A stretch of 34,237 nucleotides of DNA from Chromatiaceae bacterium (GCA_024639005.1 JAHEJD010000025.1:1-34237); one strand, 5' to 3'; counted from the stretch's first letter, positions 14,977-24,264 are shown. The notes: a model not told the origin generated them from the letters alone. Made by a program: numbers and translations.

Positions 14977-16548
14977 CTACTCGGCCAGCCGCGCATCGCT
15001 GACAACCGCACCGTAACGGCGCGCGGCGGCGGCGTTCATGGGTCCGATGTCTGTCCGGACCTGCGCCGTCTGCCCGGCCTTCAGCGCGCGCGACACCCGA
15101 TACGAGGCCTGCTCACGCAGGCCGCCACCCACCTGAGGCCCGACGACGACCCGCACGCCAGTGACCGCCAGTGGCGCTGTATTGCGGACGCTCACCACCA
15201 GATAGCCATTAGACGTCAGGCCCAGGGCAGTCTTGAGGTAGCGCGCGGGATTGTCCTGCAGGTCAAGTCGCGCAAGCTCCGCTTGCGCCAAGGTGCCAAC
15301 ATTCGACTTTGAAGAGGCGGCCGTGCGGAAATAACGGATTGCCTGGTCGCGCTTTCCGGTGAGCTGCGCCGCACGGCCGAGGCCGTAGTAGCCCTCGGCC
15401 GTCGGCAACAGCGCGACACTGCGCTCGAGGTCGCGTATCGCCCCGCGCGGGTCGTCGACTTCGTCGCGGACCAGGCCGCGTGCCAGCAGCGGGCGATAGT
15501 ACTCGGGGTTCAGTGCAACCGCGCGATCGAGATCCCTCAGCGCTGCCTTGTCATTGTCCTGGGCCGATTTGATCTCGCCACGCAGGCTATAAAAAATGGC
15601 CTCGTCGGGCTCGATGCGGATTGCCAGATTGACCTTGCGCAGCGCCGTCTTTAGGTCTTTGTCCTCGACCGCCCCGCGGGCCTCGTCGTAGGCCTCGTAG
15701 GCCGGCTTGTTGCGCCGCAGACGGGCGATCTCCCGCTGATATCTCGCCTCGGCGATCTCGCCGCCGGGGTTACCCAGCTGGTCGACGAGCGCTCGATTTG
15801 CCGCAACGCGCTCGGCCGACGGCGGGTGGCTGGCGAACAGTCCCTCGAGCCAGTTGGTTTGCCTATCTTTCGCCAACCGCACGAAGGTCTCCTGCAGCTG
15901 CACCGCGGCGGCCGGGTCATAGCCGGCGCGGGCCATGTAGCGCATGCCGTAGAGATCGGCCTCGGACTCATCGTCGCGACTGAACTTCTGATTGGTCAGC
16001 TGGGCGCCGACACTGGCGCCCATCATACTGACGTCGCGATAGCCGGAATCACCCAGCGCCACGCCGGCGGCCACCAGCGCGCCCTGCAGGAACATGCCGC
16101 GCTCCATCGACTGCGCGCTGTGCCGGGCGGCCGCGTGCACGATCTCGTGCGCCAAAACCGCCGCCAGCTCGGCCTCGCTGCGTAACTCCACCAATAGACC
16201 GCGATTGATGGAGATCTTGCCGCCGGGTAGCGCCCAGGCATTCGGTGAGGAGTCATTGAGCACCTTGAATTCATAAGGTAACTTGCGGTCGCTGACCTCG
16301 GCCAGGCGATCGCCGACCGACGTGACATAGGTGGTCAACGCAGGCTCCAGGATATAGTCGCCGCCCTGAGCCTGGCGATAGGGCCCGTAGTTCTTCTGCC
16401 CGATCGCCATTTCCTGCGCCTCCGAGACCAGGGTGATCTCGTTCTTGCCGGTGACCGGATTGACGGCGCAGCCGGCCAGTGCCCCGACCAGCAGCATCAG
16501 CGCCACTATGGCGACGTTATCGCGGCGTATTGGTCTGTTGATCCTCAT
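14977..16548 (-). CDS. M48 family metalloprotease lipoprotein with TPR repeats
   Basis: The 523-residue product starts MRINRPIRRD, has a signal ending in a lipobox (ALAGC, Cys27), then a zinc metalloprotease domain with H134-EIVH138 and the third ligand Glu194 in ESEADLYG. Residues about 290-420 form TPR-like helical repeats (e.g. AALRDLDRAVALNPEYYRPL), followed by a beta-rich domain of about 100 residues at the C-terminus. The layout is like BepA/YfgC, which helps outer-membrane protein assembly and clears stalled LptD, although BepA is usually periplasmic rather than lipid-anchored. ATG 16548 fits the signal peptide; the open frame continues upstream without a family match. The gene follows mazG after about 100 bases that hold a hairpin. 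Confidence 0.88.
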   Translation of the reverse strand: MRINRPIRRDNVAIVALMLLVGALAGCAVNPVTGKNEITLVSEAQEMAIGQKNYGPYRQAQGGDYILEPALTTYVTSVGDRLAEVSDRKLPYEFKVLNDSSPNAWALPGGKISINRGLLVELRSEAELAAVLAHEIVHAAARHSAQSMERGMFLQGALVAAGVALGDSGYRDVSMMGASVGAQLTNQKFSRDDESEADLYGMRYMARAGYDPAAAVQLQETFVRLAKDRQTNWLEGLFASHPPSAERVAANRALVDQLGNPGGEIAEARYQREIARLRRNKPAYEAYDEARGAVEDKDLKTALRKVNLAIRIEPDEAIFYSLRGEIKSAQDNDKAALRDLDRAVALNPEYYRPLLARGLVRDEVDDPRGAIRDLERSVALLPTAEGYYGLGRAAQLTGKRDQAIRYFRTAASSKSNVGTLAQAELARLDLQDNPARYLKTALGLTSNGYLVVSVRNTAPLAVTGVRVVVGPQVGGGLREQASYRVSRALKAGQTAQVRTDIGPMNAAAARRYGAVVSDARLAE

Positions 16549-16636
16549 GGTTTCGATGCCGTGTCGCCCCGCTGGCTGAAACAGAAAAGACGGAGGGTCG
16601 TAATCGCGCCACGCGTCGTGGCACAGCTCTGAAGAC

Positions 16637-16654
16637 CCTGACGATCGCGTCAGG
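16637..16654 (-). terminator. Perfect hairpin across the mazG stop codon
   Basis: CCTGACG-ATCG-CGTCAGG forms a 7-bp stem with a 4-base loop that includes the mazG TGA at 16650-16652. On the minus strand it is followed by GTCTTC, not a true T-tract. It could be a weak terminator, or a 3'-end stabiliser within the operon. Confidence 0.4.
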
Positions 16655-17447
16655 TTCCTTTCTCGGCCTCCTTGACCTGCTCCCAAGCCACATCGAGCGC
16701 CTCGAGAGAGAGTTCCCGCAAGTCTTGCCGACCCGCATTGCGAAGCTGCGTCTCCATCGCACGAAAGCGCCGCTCGAACTTCTCATTCGCGCGGCTCAGG
16801 GTCTGTTCCGCGTCCATGCCAAGGAGGCGGATCACATTCACCATCGCAAACAGCAGATCACCGAGTTCGTCCTGCAGCCGGTCAGGGTCGATGGCTGCAA
16901 CCTCCGCCTCGACCTCGTCGAGCTCCTCGCGCACCTTGTCGAAGGCGCCCTGCGCATCCGGCCAGTCGAAGCCGACCCTGGCCGCGCGTTTCTGCAGCTT
17001 CTCGGCGCGTATCAGCGCCGGCAGGGCACGCGCCACACCGTCCATCTGGCTGGCCTCCGCCGCTTGGCGCCCGGCCGCACGCTCTTCCGCCTTGTTTTGC
17101 TCCCAGGCCTGGCGCAGCTGCGCTTCATCGGTGACTTCGGCGTCGGCGAATACGTGCGGATGGCGCCGTACCATCTTGTCGCAGATGCCCTGGGCCACGT
17201 CTTGAAAATCGAACTGGCCCTCTTCGCGCGCTATCTGGCTGTAGAACACGATCTGAAACAGCAGATCGCCGAGTTCATCGCGCAGCTCTCGCATGTCGCC
17301 GCGCTGGATGGCGTCCGCCACCTCGTAGGCCTCCTCCAGGGTGTAGGGGACGATGGTCGCGCAGGTCTGGCGCCGATCCCAGGGGCAACCGCCCTCAGGA
17401 TCGCGCAGACGCGCCATGATTGACAGCAGTCTTTGCACGGCTTCCAT
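16650..17447 (-). CDS. mazG: Nucleoside triphosphate pyrophosphohydrolase MazG
   Basis: MazG hydrolyses (d)NTPs to monophosphates and pyrophosphate, removes aberrant nucleotides and affects ppGpp level. The 265-residue protein has the two tandem MazG domains of the long bacterial type. The first has LEEAYEV (from residue 37) and DELGDLLFQIVF (57-68); the second has REELDEVEAEV and DELGDLLFAMVN. GCPWDRRQT is also typical. ATG 17447 comes directly after the TGA of the SRAP gene, in the same frame, with GAGGG about ten bases before it. Translation is almost certainly coupled. Confidence 0.95.
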   Translation of the reverse strand: MEAVQRLLSIMARLRDPEGGCPWDRRQTCATIVPYTLEEAYEVADAIQRGDMRELRDELGDLLFQIVFYSQIAREEGQFDFQDVAQGICDKMVRRHPHVFADAEVTDEAQLRQAWEQNKAEERAAGRQAAEASQMDGVARALPALIRAEKLQKRAARVGFDWPDAQGAFDKVREELDEVEAEVAAIDPDRLQDELGDLLFAMVNVIRLLGMDAEQTLSRANEKFERRFRAMETQLRNAGRQDLRELSLEALDVAWEQVKEAEKGT

Positions 17448-18125
17448 TCAGGTCTCGCCCTCAAGGGCCACAATCAGATCCGGTTGGTCGACCCTGGGAT
17501 TGTTGACCGCGCGGCCTACCGGATACACCGTCAGAGCGGGCGCCCGCTGCGCCGCAAGAAGGGTCTCCAGCGGTTGCGGTTTTTGGCTGCGGATGTCCAG
17601 CCAAAGATCGAAGGCGGTCGGATCGATCACCACCGGCATGCGCTCGTGCACCGCCTTGACCTGCGCATTGGCCTCGCCGACCAGGATGGTGCAGGACGCC
17701 ACCTCGTTGCCGTCGGCGTCCTGCCAGTGCTCCCACAGCCCGGCCAGCGCGAGTGGCCTCCCGTCGCTCGGTCGCAGCACGAAGGGCTGCTTCTTTCCGC
17801 CCGCACTGCGCCACTCGTAGAAGCCGTCCGCCGGTAACAGGCAGCGTCGATAGCGAAAGGCGTTGCGGTAGGCCGGTTTCTGCGCCGCCGTCTCGACCCG
17901 CGCGTTTATCATGCTGAAGCGGCTGTCTGGCCCCTTCGACCAAGCGGGTATCAGGCCCCATCGCACCAGCGCCATCTCGCGCCGGCCATTGTGATCCTGG
18001 CGAACGATCGGCACCGGCTGGGTTGGCGCGATATTGTAGCGTGGCTCGAGCAGCGGCATCGGCATCTCGCCGAATAGCCTGGCCAGTTTGTCGGCGTTCG
18101 AATGCAGGAAATAGCGGCCGCACAT
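17448..18125 (-). CDS. yedK: SRAP (YedK/HMCES) abasic-site-shielding protein
   Basis: The family forms a thiazolidine link between its N-terminal cysteine and abasic sites in single-stranded DNA, protecting them from cleavage and error-prone repair. The start MCGRY exposes the required Cys2 after Met removal. The other active-site residues are in the expected places: Asn75 in FSMINARVET, Glu104 in DGFYEW and His160 in VHERMP. The length of 225 residues is normal. The gene begins three bases after the dgt stop and is followed with no gap by mazG, so three DNA/nucleotide-care genes are tightly joined. No obvious LexA box lies in the immediate junction. Confidence 0.95.
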   Translation of the reverse strand: MCGRYFLHSNADKLARLFGEMPMPLLEPRYNIAPTQPVPIVRQDHNGRREMALVRWGLIPAWSKGPDSRFSMINARVETAAQKPAYRNAFRYRRCLLPADGFYEWRSAGGKKQPFVLRPSDGRPLALAGLWEHWQDADGNEVASCTILVGEANAQVKAVHERMPVVIDPTAFDLWLDIRSQKPQPLETLLAAQRAPALTVYPVGRAVNNPRVDQPDLIVALEGET

Positions 18126-18128
18126 AGG

Positions 18129-19487
18129 CTAGTTGCCCGGCAGTGAGATACCGGTGACTTTCTTGTACAGGCTGACCGCATACGAGTCGGTCATGCCCGA
18201 GACAAAATCCGTCAACAGCAACAGCCGCAGATAAGGATCATCGACGGGTACCCGATCGGGGCCGACGAACTGCTCGGGTACCAGGCGAATCAGCATGCGG
18301 CTGCGCGGCGAGGCCCGCTCGCCGTGCTCTGCGACGTCATCGACCACCTGGACGAAACGCTCCAGCAGGTCGCTGACCACCTGGAATCCGGCGGCCTGGA
18401 TACTCACCACCTCCGGCGCGCAATAGATCCGCTGGCGGGCATTGTCGATCAGGGCATCCAGCGCGGCGCGCGCCGGCACCTCGTCCAGCAGCGGAACATC
18501 GAATCGTCCGGCGAGGATAGCGTCTTCGTTGTCCATGAAGCAGCTGAGCGCCTGGCGTATCACCTCATTGATGACCTTTGCGCGCAGGAACTCGACCCGA
18601 TCCTTGGGGTCGAGAATACTTTCCAAGCGCGGACGCTGGCGCTCCGGATCGCTGAGCAGCGGCCAGAACATCTCCAGCACCTCTGGATAGCTGAAGTGGC
18701 CGAGGCGAAAACCGTCTTCGATGTCGATCACGCGATAACTGATGTCATCCGCCGCCTCAACCAGGAAGGCCAGCGGATGCCGGCACCACATCGCATGATG
18801 ATTGTCGCATGGGATCAGGCCCACGGTCGCCGCCACGTCCTCGAATGACGCACGATCGGCTGCAGTAAAACCCTGTTTCTTGGCGCTGATGCCCGCAAAG
18901 CGACTTCCGCCGAGGCATGACTCGCGTGGGTATTTGGTGAACGCGGCCAGGGTCGCACAGGTAAGTTGCAGGCCGCCCGGATTGTCGGGATTCTGCAGCC
19001 GCGTGATGATGCGAAAACCCTGTGCATTGCCCTCGAACGATAGAAAATCCTCGCGCTCGCTGCCGGTCAACAGGGCCACGCGGCGTGCCCCATAGTCCGC
19101 GTTGTACGCCCAGTGGCGTATGGCATCTTCGCCGGAGTGACCAAACGGCGGATTGCCAATGTCATGCGCAAGACACGCGGCCGCGACGATGCTGCCCAGA
19201 TCGGCGGCCTCGACCGCGTCCAGACGGTGGCGGCCGATCACCTGCTCTCCGACCAGGGTGCCGAGTGACCGCCCGATGCTCGAGGCCTCAAGACTGTGCG
19301 TGAGGCGGGTGCGTATGTAGTCCACCTTGGACAATGGGAAGACCTGCGTCTTGTCCTGCATCCGTCGAAACGCGGAGGAAAACACGATGCGATCGAAGTC
19401 GCGCTGAAAATCGGTGCGCGCGCTCGACGCGGTGGGGGGTTGCTGCGAACCGAGCCGGTCTCGCGAGAGCAATTGCTGCCAGTGCAT
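18129..19487 (-). CDS. dgt: Deoxyguanosinetriphosphate triphosphohydrolase (dGTPase)
   Basis: Dgt splits dGTP to deoxyguanosine and tripolyphosphate, which adjusts dNTP pools and can restrict phage. The 452-residue product is an HD-domain protein: FRRMQDKTQVFPL, TRLTHSLEAS (His64), CLAHDIGNPPFGH (His108-Asp109), and EAADDISYRVIDIEDG with the further metal-binding Asp. ATG 19487 is used; the ribosome site before it is weak. It is the first gene of the five-gene minus-strand run dgt-yedK-mazG-M48-Nudix. Confidence 0.93.
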   Translation of the reverse strand: MHWQQLLSRDRLGSQQPPTASSARTDFQRDFDRIVFSSAFRRMQDKTQVFPLSKVDYIRTRLTHSLEASSIGRSLGTLVGEQVIGRHRLDAVEAADLGSIVAAACLAHDIGNPPFGHSGEDAIRHWAYNADYGARRVALLTGSEREDFLSFEGNAQGFRIITRLQNPDNPGGLQLTCATLAAFTKYPRESCLGGSRFAGISAKKQGFTAADRASFEDVAATVGLIPCDNHHAMWCRHPLAFLVEAADDISYRVIDIEDGFRLGHFSYPEVLEMFWPLLSDPERQRPRLESILDPKDRVEFLRAKVINEVIRQALSCFMDNEDAILAGRFDVPLLDEVPARAALDALIDNARQRIYCAPEVVSIQAAGFQVVSDLLERFVQVVDDVAEHGERASPRSRMLIRLVPEQFVGPDRVPVDDPYLRLLLLTDFVSGMTDSYAVSLYKKVTGISLPGN

Positions 19488-19667
19488 AGTGATGAGGCGA
19501 TTCCGGTCGATTCGGCGATGCCGTTGTTTTTCGCCAGGAAATGTACCACCCGGCGCGAAGCGCTGACCACCGGGAGGTCAGTCATCTCGCACCCGGTGCC
19601 GCACCATGAGGGTGAAGACCCTTCGGGCAGAGGCGTTCATAACAAAATCCGTATTGGCAGATAGAAT

Positions 19668-19696
19668 TTGTTTATATAAGCCGATTAAGGTAGACT
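19668..19696 (+). promoter_or_regulatory. Candidate promoter for the RND efflux genes
   Basis: TTGTTT and TAGACT are separated by 17 bases in an AT-rich patch (about 19636-19700) within otherwise GC-rich DNA. The adaptor gene begins 80 bases downstream. The same region must also hold the promoter of the divergent dgt operon. Confidence 0.4.
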
Positions 19697-19775
19697 CTTA
19701 CGGTCGCTTTCTGGCGTGCGGGCGGCCAACGGCGCCGGTTGCAACCTTCCTCGCTCTAACTCCGGAGTCCGTGAA

Positions 19776-20960
19776 ATGAAGCTTTTCAGCGTAGTCACTG
19801 CTGCGGTCTGTGTCACAGCCCTGAGCCAGGCCTTGGCAGCCGACACCCCACGCGGCGATTATCTGATCCACGTGGTTAGCCGGGATACTATCCCGGTAAC
19901 GCTGTCGTTCGCCGGCACCGTATCGGCCGATAAGACCCTGCAACTCACCGCACAGATGCCGGGTCGCATCGCAGATATCGCCGGCCAGGAGGGCGATGCA
20001 TTTGCGGCCGGCATCGTGTTAATCGAACTGGAGGACAGCGCCCTTTTGGCGCGCCGCGAGGCCGCACTGGCCAGCCGTGATGCCGCCGCTGCCGAAATCC
20101 GCAACGCCCGAGTCCAGCTCGATCGCGAACGCTTCTCGCCGCGCTCCAATGCAGCCAATACCGCACCCGGCGGCATGGGCATGCCGGCGATGATGGATCA
20201 GGCATTTGCCAATCCGATGCAAAACATGATGGGTATGCGCAGCCGCGGCGCCGACCGTACGTCGGACCTGGTCGGTATGGAGACCCAGCTGACACAGGCC
20301 ACCACGCGGTTAAAGACGGCACAAGCCAACATCCGCGAGATCGATTCGCTGCTGCGCGATACCAGGGGGGTGGCAGAGTTCGACGGCGTGATCCAGAAGG
20401 TGCATGTAGAGGTAGGCGATACCGTGCAGCCCGGGCAACCACTGCTCGATTTCAGTGAGTCGGCCGCGCTGGTCGTCGAGGCCGATCTGCCAATTCGTCT
20501 GAGTCGCACGCTGGCACTGGGCCAGCCGCTGATCGTGGCGCTGGGCGCCGACCAGCGGCTGCCGGCCCCGGTCAGCCGGATCTACCCGGTGGCCGACCCG
20601 CGTCAAAACACCGTGCGCATCGAACTCACGCTGCCGGTCGGCGCCGGCGCCACCCCCGGCCAGTACGTCGAGATCCGCGTGCCCGACGACGCCGCTGGCG
20701 TGCCCGATCAACTCGTGATCCCGCAGAGCGCCATCGTTACGAAAGGCGGACTGCCACTGGTCTTCACGGTCGATCGCGCCGGCAAGGCCCGCCTGCGTGT
20801 CGTGCGGCTGGGTAATTCGCCCGATGGCAAGACCCGGGTGGTGCTGTCCGGCGTCAACGTCGGCGACCGGCTGATCGACCAGCCACCGCCGGGCCTGCGT
20901 GCCGGCACGCAGATCGTCCAGCCGACAACGACGCCGGAAACGGCACAGAACGCAGAATAA
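19776..20960 (+). CDS. RND efflux periplasmic adaptor (HlyD/MFP family) with Met-rich loop
   Basis: This 394-residue adaptor links an inner-membrane RND pump to an outer-membrane channel. It has a signal peptide (1-21, ending QALA), a lipoyl half-motif (GTVSADKTLQLTAQMPGRIADI), an alpha-helical hairpin (about 88-120 and 160-195), the second lipoyl half (GVIQKVHVEVGDTVQPGQPLL), then beta-barrel and membrane-proximal domains (VTKGGLPLVFTV near 325). Between the two hairpin helices, residues 134-154 hold eight methionines (GMGMPAMM, PMQNMMGM). The hairpin tip normally contacts the TolC-like channel, so this is an unusual place for a Met-rich loop. ATG 19776 with GGAG ten bases before it fits the signal peptide. 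The permease gene follows after 13 bases. Confidence 0.9.
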   Translation: MKLFSVVTAAVCVTALSQALAADTPRGDYLIHVVSRDTIPVTLSFAGTVSADKTLQLTAQMPGRIADIAGQEGDAFAAGIVLIELEDSALLARREAALASRDAAAAEIRNARVQLDRERFSPRSNAANTAPGGMGMPAMMDQAFANPMQNMMGMRSRGADRTSDLVGMETQLTQATTRLKTAQANIREIDSLLRDTRGVAEFDGVIQKVHVEVGDTVQPGQPLLDFSESAALVVEADLPIRLSRTLALGQPLIVALGADQRLPAPVSRIYPVADPRQNTVRIELTLPVGAGATPGQYVEIRVPDDAAGVPDQLVIPQSAIVTKGGLPLVFTVDRAGKARLRVVRLGNSPDGKTRVVLSGVNVGDRLIDQPPPGLRAGTQIVQPTTTPETAQNAE

Positions 20961-20973
20961 CGAAGGGTTCGCC

Positions 20974-23900
20974 ATGTCGGACATCGAACGCAAGGAAGCC
21001 GCGGCCGTCGAGCTCGGTCTCGCCGGCAAGACCGCGCGTGCATTCATTCATTCACCGCTGTCGCCGCTGCTGTTCCTCGCGATGCTGGCGATGGGGGTGC
21101 TCGGCCTGATGGCCACCCCGCGCCAGGAGGACCCGCAGATCTCGGTCCCTCTGGTCGACATTTTCCTCCAGTACCCCGGCGCTTCGGCCGAGCAGGTCGC
21201 GGCAATGGCGGTTAATCCACTCGAGCGCATCATGAGCGAGATACCCGGCGTGAAGCATGTCTACTCGGCAAGCATGCGCGGCCAGGGCATCGTCACGGTG
21301 CGCTTCAAGGTGGGCGAGCAGACCGGCCCCTCGCTGGTCAAGGTGCACGACAAGCTCGCCTCGCACCTCGACCAGATGCCAACCGGTGTTCAGATGCCGC
21401 CGCTGGTCAAAGTCAAGGGCATCGACGATGTCCCGGTCGTCACCCTGACGCTATGGTCACCGGAACTCGATGGCGGCAGCCTGCGCCGGCTCGGCGTCAA
21501 CCTGTTGCAGCAGCTCAAACAGATCCCCAACACCGGCCAGGGTTTCGTGGTCGGCGGACAGCAGCAGCAGATCCGGGTCGAGATCCTGCCCGACAAGCTG
21601 CGCGGCAAGGGGCTGACCCCCGGCGAGGTGATCAACGTGATCCGCGGCAGTAATGCCGAGCAGATGGTCGGACGTTCCGAGACCGACAACCTCGACTCGC
21701 GCATCTATGCCGGCAGCTTCCTGAGGTCGCCGCTTGACGTCGACAACCTGGTCGTACGAGTGATGGACGGCACCCCGATATATGTGCGCGACGTAGCCAA
21801 TGTCAGCTGGGCCAACGAAGAGGCGAGCAACTATGTCAACTATTACACCGGGCCTGCCTATGCCAACGTCGACGGCGCGGAGAAACAGGCCGAGGGCGAC
21901 CTCGCAGTCACGGTCGCGATTGCCAAAAAAGAAGGTTCCAACGGCGTCACAGTGGCGAACGACATCCTGGCGATGGTCGAGTCGCTGAAGGGTCGACTGA
22001 TTCCCGAGCAGGTCCATGTAGAGGTCACGCGAAACTACGGCGAGACCGCGCAGGAGAAGGTCAACGAGCTGCTGTTCAAGCTGGTCGTCGCGACCGGTAT
22101 CGTCACGGGTTTGGTGTGGTATGCGCTCGGCCTGAAACCGGCGATCGTGGTCACTGTTGTAATCCCGGTCGTTATCCTGATGACCGTGTTCGCCGCGTTC
22201 GTGATGGGCTTCAGCATCGACCGGGTATCCCTGTTCGCGCTGATTTTCTCGATCGGGATCCTGGTCGACGACGCGATCGTGGTGGTCGAGAACATCTACC
22301 GGCGCTGGCTGATGGCCGGCGAGCCTTCGACCGAGATCGCGGTCGATGCGGTGCGTGAGGTCGGCAACCCGACCATTCTCGCTACCTTCACCGTGGTCGC
22401 CGCATTGATGCCAATGGCCTTCGTCAGCGGCCTGATGGGGCCCTACATGGCGCCGATCCCGGTGCTCGGCTCGATCGCGATGCTGATCTCGCTGTTTGCC
22501 GCCTTTGCGTTCACCTCGTATCTGGCGATGCGCATCCGCCCCTCGATGGCACAGTTGAAGAAGGCCGAGGAGGCCGAGCACGCGAGCAGCGAGAAGCTCG
22601 ACCGGCTGTTTCGCAAGGTGATCCCGAGGCTGCTGGAAAGCAAGGTCGCCGGCTATGGCTTCCTCGTCGGATTGGTGGTGCTGTTCTTCGCGGTGACGGC
22701 GATGTTTTATACCACCGCCGTCACCGTGAAGATGCTGCCTTACGACAACAAGGCGGAATTCGCCGTGGTGATCGACATGCCCGAGGGCACCGCGCTACCG
22801 GCCACCAGCAATATGGCGCGCGAACTGGCCGAGAAGCTGCGCGAGATCCCCGAGGTCACTGCACTGCAGACCTATGCCGGCACCGCGCGTCCGTTCGACT
22901 TCAACGGCATGGTGCGGCACTACTATCTGCGCAGCGATCCCTGGCAGGGCGAGATCCAGGTGCAGCTGCTCAACAAGAAGGATCGCAAGCGCAGCAGTCA
23001 CGACATCGCAGTACAGGCGCGCGCGCTGCTGTCCCCGCTGGCGCACGAGGCCGGGGCGAAGATCACCATCGCCGAGATGCCGCCCGGACCGCCGGTGATC
23101 CAAGCGGTGGTCGCCGAGATCTATGGCCCTGAAGCGGCCACCCGACGCCAGGTCGCCTCGGACATGACCAGGTTATTCGAATCGGTCCCGGGGCTGGCCG
23201 ACGTCGACAACTATATGAGCCAGCCGTATGAGGCCTGGCGCTTCGTGATCGACACTCAAAAGGCCTCGACCAAGGGCGTCTCGACGCGCACGGTCATCGA
23301 GACCCTGTCGAACGCGATGGGCGGCTACCGCATTACCGACGTGCGTGAGGGTTCTGCGCTGGAGCCGACCTGGATCGTGATCGAGGTCCCGCTCGCGCTG
23401 CGCGCCAACCCGTTGGCCCTCAGCGATCTCCCGGTGCCGGGGCCACAAGGCAGCACGCTGCCGCTGGCCGAGCTGGGCAGCTTCCAGCGCATTCAGGAAG
23501 ACCCCATCATCTACCACAAGGACCTGCGCCCGCTGGAGTACGTGGTCGGCGATGCCGTCGGCCGCCTGGGTGCACCGATCTACCCGATGCTCGAGATCGA
23601 CGAGCAGCTCGAGGACTACGTGACGCCGGATGGTCAGACCCTGTCGGGGGCGATGACGGGCAAGCCGGCCGACACCGGCCTGTCGGCATTCGAGTGGACG
23701 GGCGAATGGACCGTGACCTACGAGACCTTCCGCGACATGGGCGCAGCGTTCGCGGTCGCGCTGGTGCTGATCTATATGCTGGTGGTCGGGATGTTCGGCA
23801 ACTTTCTGGTGCCCGCGATCATCATGGCCCCTATCCCGTTGACCCTGCTCGGCATCGTGCCGGGTCACTGGCTGATCAGCCTGCTGACGGGGCACAACGC

Positions 23901-24264
23901 CTATTTCACCGCGACCTCGATGATCGGCTTCATCGCGCTGGCAGGGATCATCGTGCGCAACTCCATCCTGTTGGTCGACTTCGCCGTCGAGGAGGTGCGT
24001 CAGGGGGTCGAGGTACGCGAGGCGGTGCTGCGCTCGTGCAAGGCCCGCACCCGGCCGATCATGATTACCGCGTTCGCGCTGATCGGCGGCGCCAGTGTGA
24101 TCCTCACCGACCCGATCTTCCAGGGAATGGCCATCTCGCTGATGTTTGGCGTGTTTGTCTCGACCGTTTTGACCCTGCTGGTCATCCCGCTCGGCTGCGT
24201 CAGTGCCGCAGACAGCCTGCGTGAGATCGCCGCCGCCCGGGACGCCGAGGCCGGCCAGCACTGA
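20974..24264 (+). CDS. RND family efflux transporter permease
   Basis: This is a large inner-membrane proton-driven pump of 1096 residues. It has the RND plan: one helix, a periplasmic domain (LVDIFLQYPGASAEQVAAMAV, typical porter start), helices 2-6, and the repeat. The helix-4 pair Asp-Asp is present in GILVDDAIVVVENIY. In helix 10 the AcrB-type lysine (SAKNAIL) is replaced by arginine in IIVRNSILLVDFA. The C-terminus is typical (FQGMAISLMFGVFVSTVLTLLVIPLG). The two large periplasmic loops suggest organic-compound rather than metal export, but substrates are unknown. ATG 20974 has GAAGGG upstream. No outer-membrane channel gene is next to it, so a TolC encoded elsewhere is assumed. Confidence 0.93.
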   Translation: MSDIERKEAAAVELGLAGKTARAFIHSPLSPLLFLAMLAMGVLGLMATPRQEDPQISVPLVDIFLQYPGASAEQVAAMAVNPLERIMSEIPGVKHVYSASMRGQGIVTVRFKVGEQTGPSLVKVHDKLASHLDQMPTGVQMPPLVKVKGIDDVPVVTLTLWSPELDGGSLRRLGVNLLQQLKQIPNTGQGFVVGGQQQQIRVEILPDKLRGKGLTPGEVINVIRGSNAEQMVGRSETDNLDSRIYAGSFLRSPLDVDNLVVRVMDGTPIYVRDVANVSWANEEASNYVNYYTGPAYANVDGAEKQAEGDLAVTVAIAKKEGSNGVTVANDILAMVESLKGRLIPEQVHVEVTRNYGETAQEKVNELLFKLVVATGIVTGLVWYALGLKPAIVVTVVIPVVILMTVFAAFVMGFSIDRVSLFALIFSIGILVDDAIVVVENIYRRWLMAGEPSTEIAVDAVREVGNPTILATFTVVAALMPMAFVSGLMGPYMAPIPVLGSIAMLISLFAAFAFTSYLAMRIRPSMAQLKKAEEAEHASSEKLDRLFRKVIPRLLESKVAGYGFLVGLVVLFFAVTAMFYTTAVTVKMLPYDNKAEFAVVIDMPEGTALPATSNMARELAEKLREIPEVTALQTYAGTARPFDFNGMVRHYYLRSDPWQGEIQVQLLNKKDRKRSSHDIAVQARALLSPLAHEAGAKITIAEMPPGPPVIQAVVAEIYGPEAATRRQVASDMTRLFESVPGLADVDNYMSQPYEAWRFVIDTQKASTKGVSTRTVIETLSNAMGGYRITDVREGSALEPTWIVIEVPLALRANPLALSDLPVPGPQGSTLPLAELGSFQRIQEDPIIYHKDLRPLEYVVGDAVGRLGAPIYPMLEIDEQLEDYVTPDGQTLSGAMTGKPADTGLSAFEWTGEWTVTYETFRDMGAAFAVALVLIYMLVVGMFGNFLVPAIIMAPIPLTLLGIVPGHWLISLLTGHNAYFTATSMIGFIALAGIIVRNSILLVDFAVEEVRQGVEVREAVLRSCKARTRPIMITAFALIGGASVILTDPIFQGMAISLMFGVFVSTVLTLLVIPLGCVSAADSLREIAAARDAEAGQH

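Noticed and set aside
14043-19487. Reading the dgt-SRAP-mazG run as a dedicated phage-defence island
   Set aside because: All members are common housekeeping genes, codon use looks native, and there are no mobile element or toxin genes nearby.
21457-22581. 374-codon minus-strand frame opposite the RND permease
   Set aside because: It is antisense to a clearly conserved pump gene, rich in H, R, D and Q as expected for a GC-rich shadow frame, and matches no family.
23173-24261. 362-codon minus-strand frame opposite the end of the RND permease
   Set aside because: Same reasons: antisense shadow, no domain, no ribosome site.
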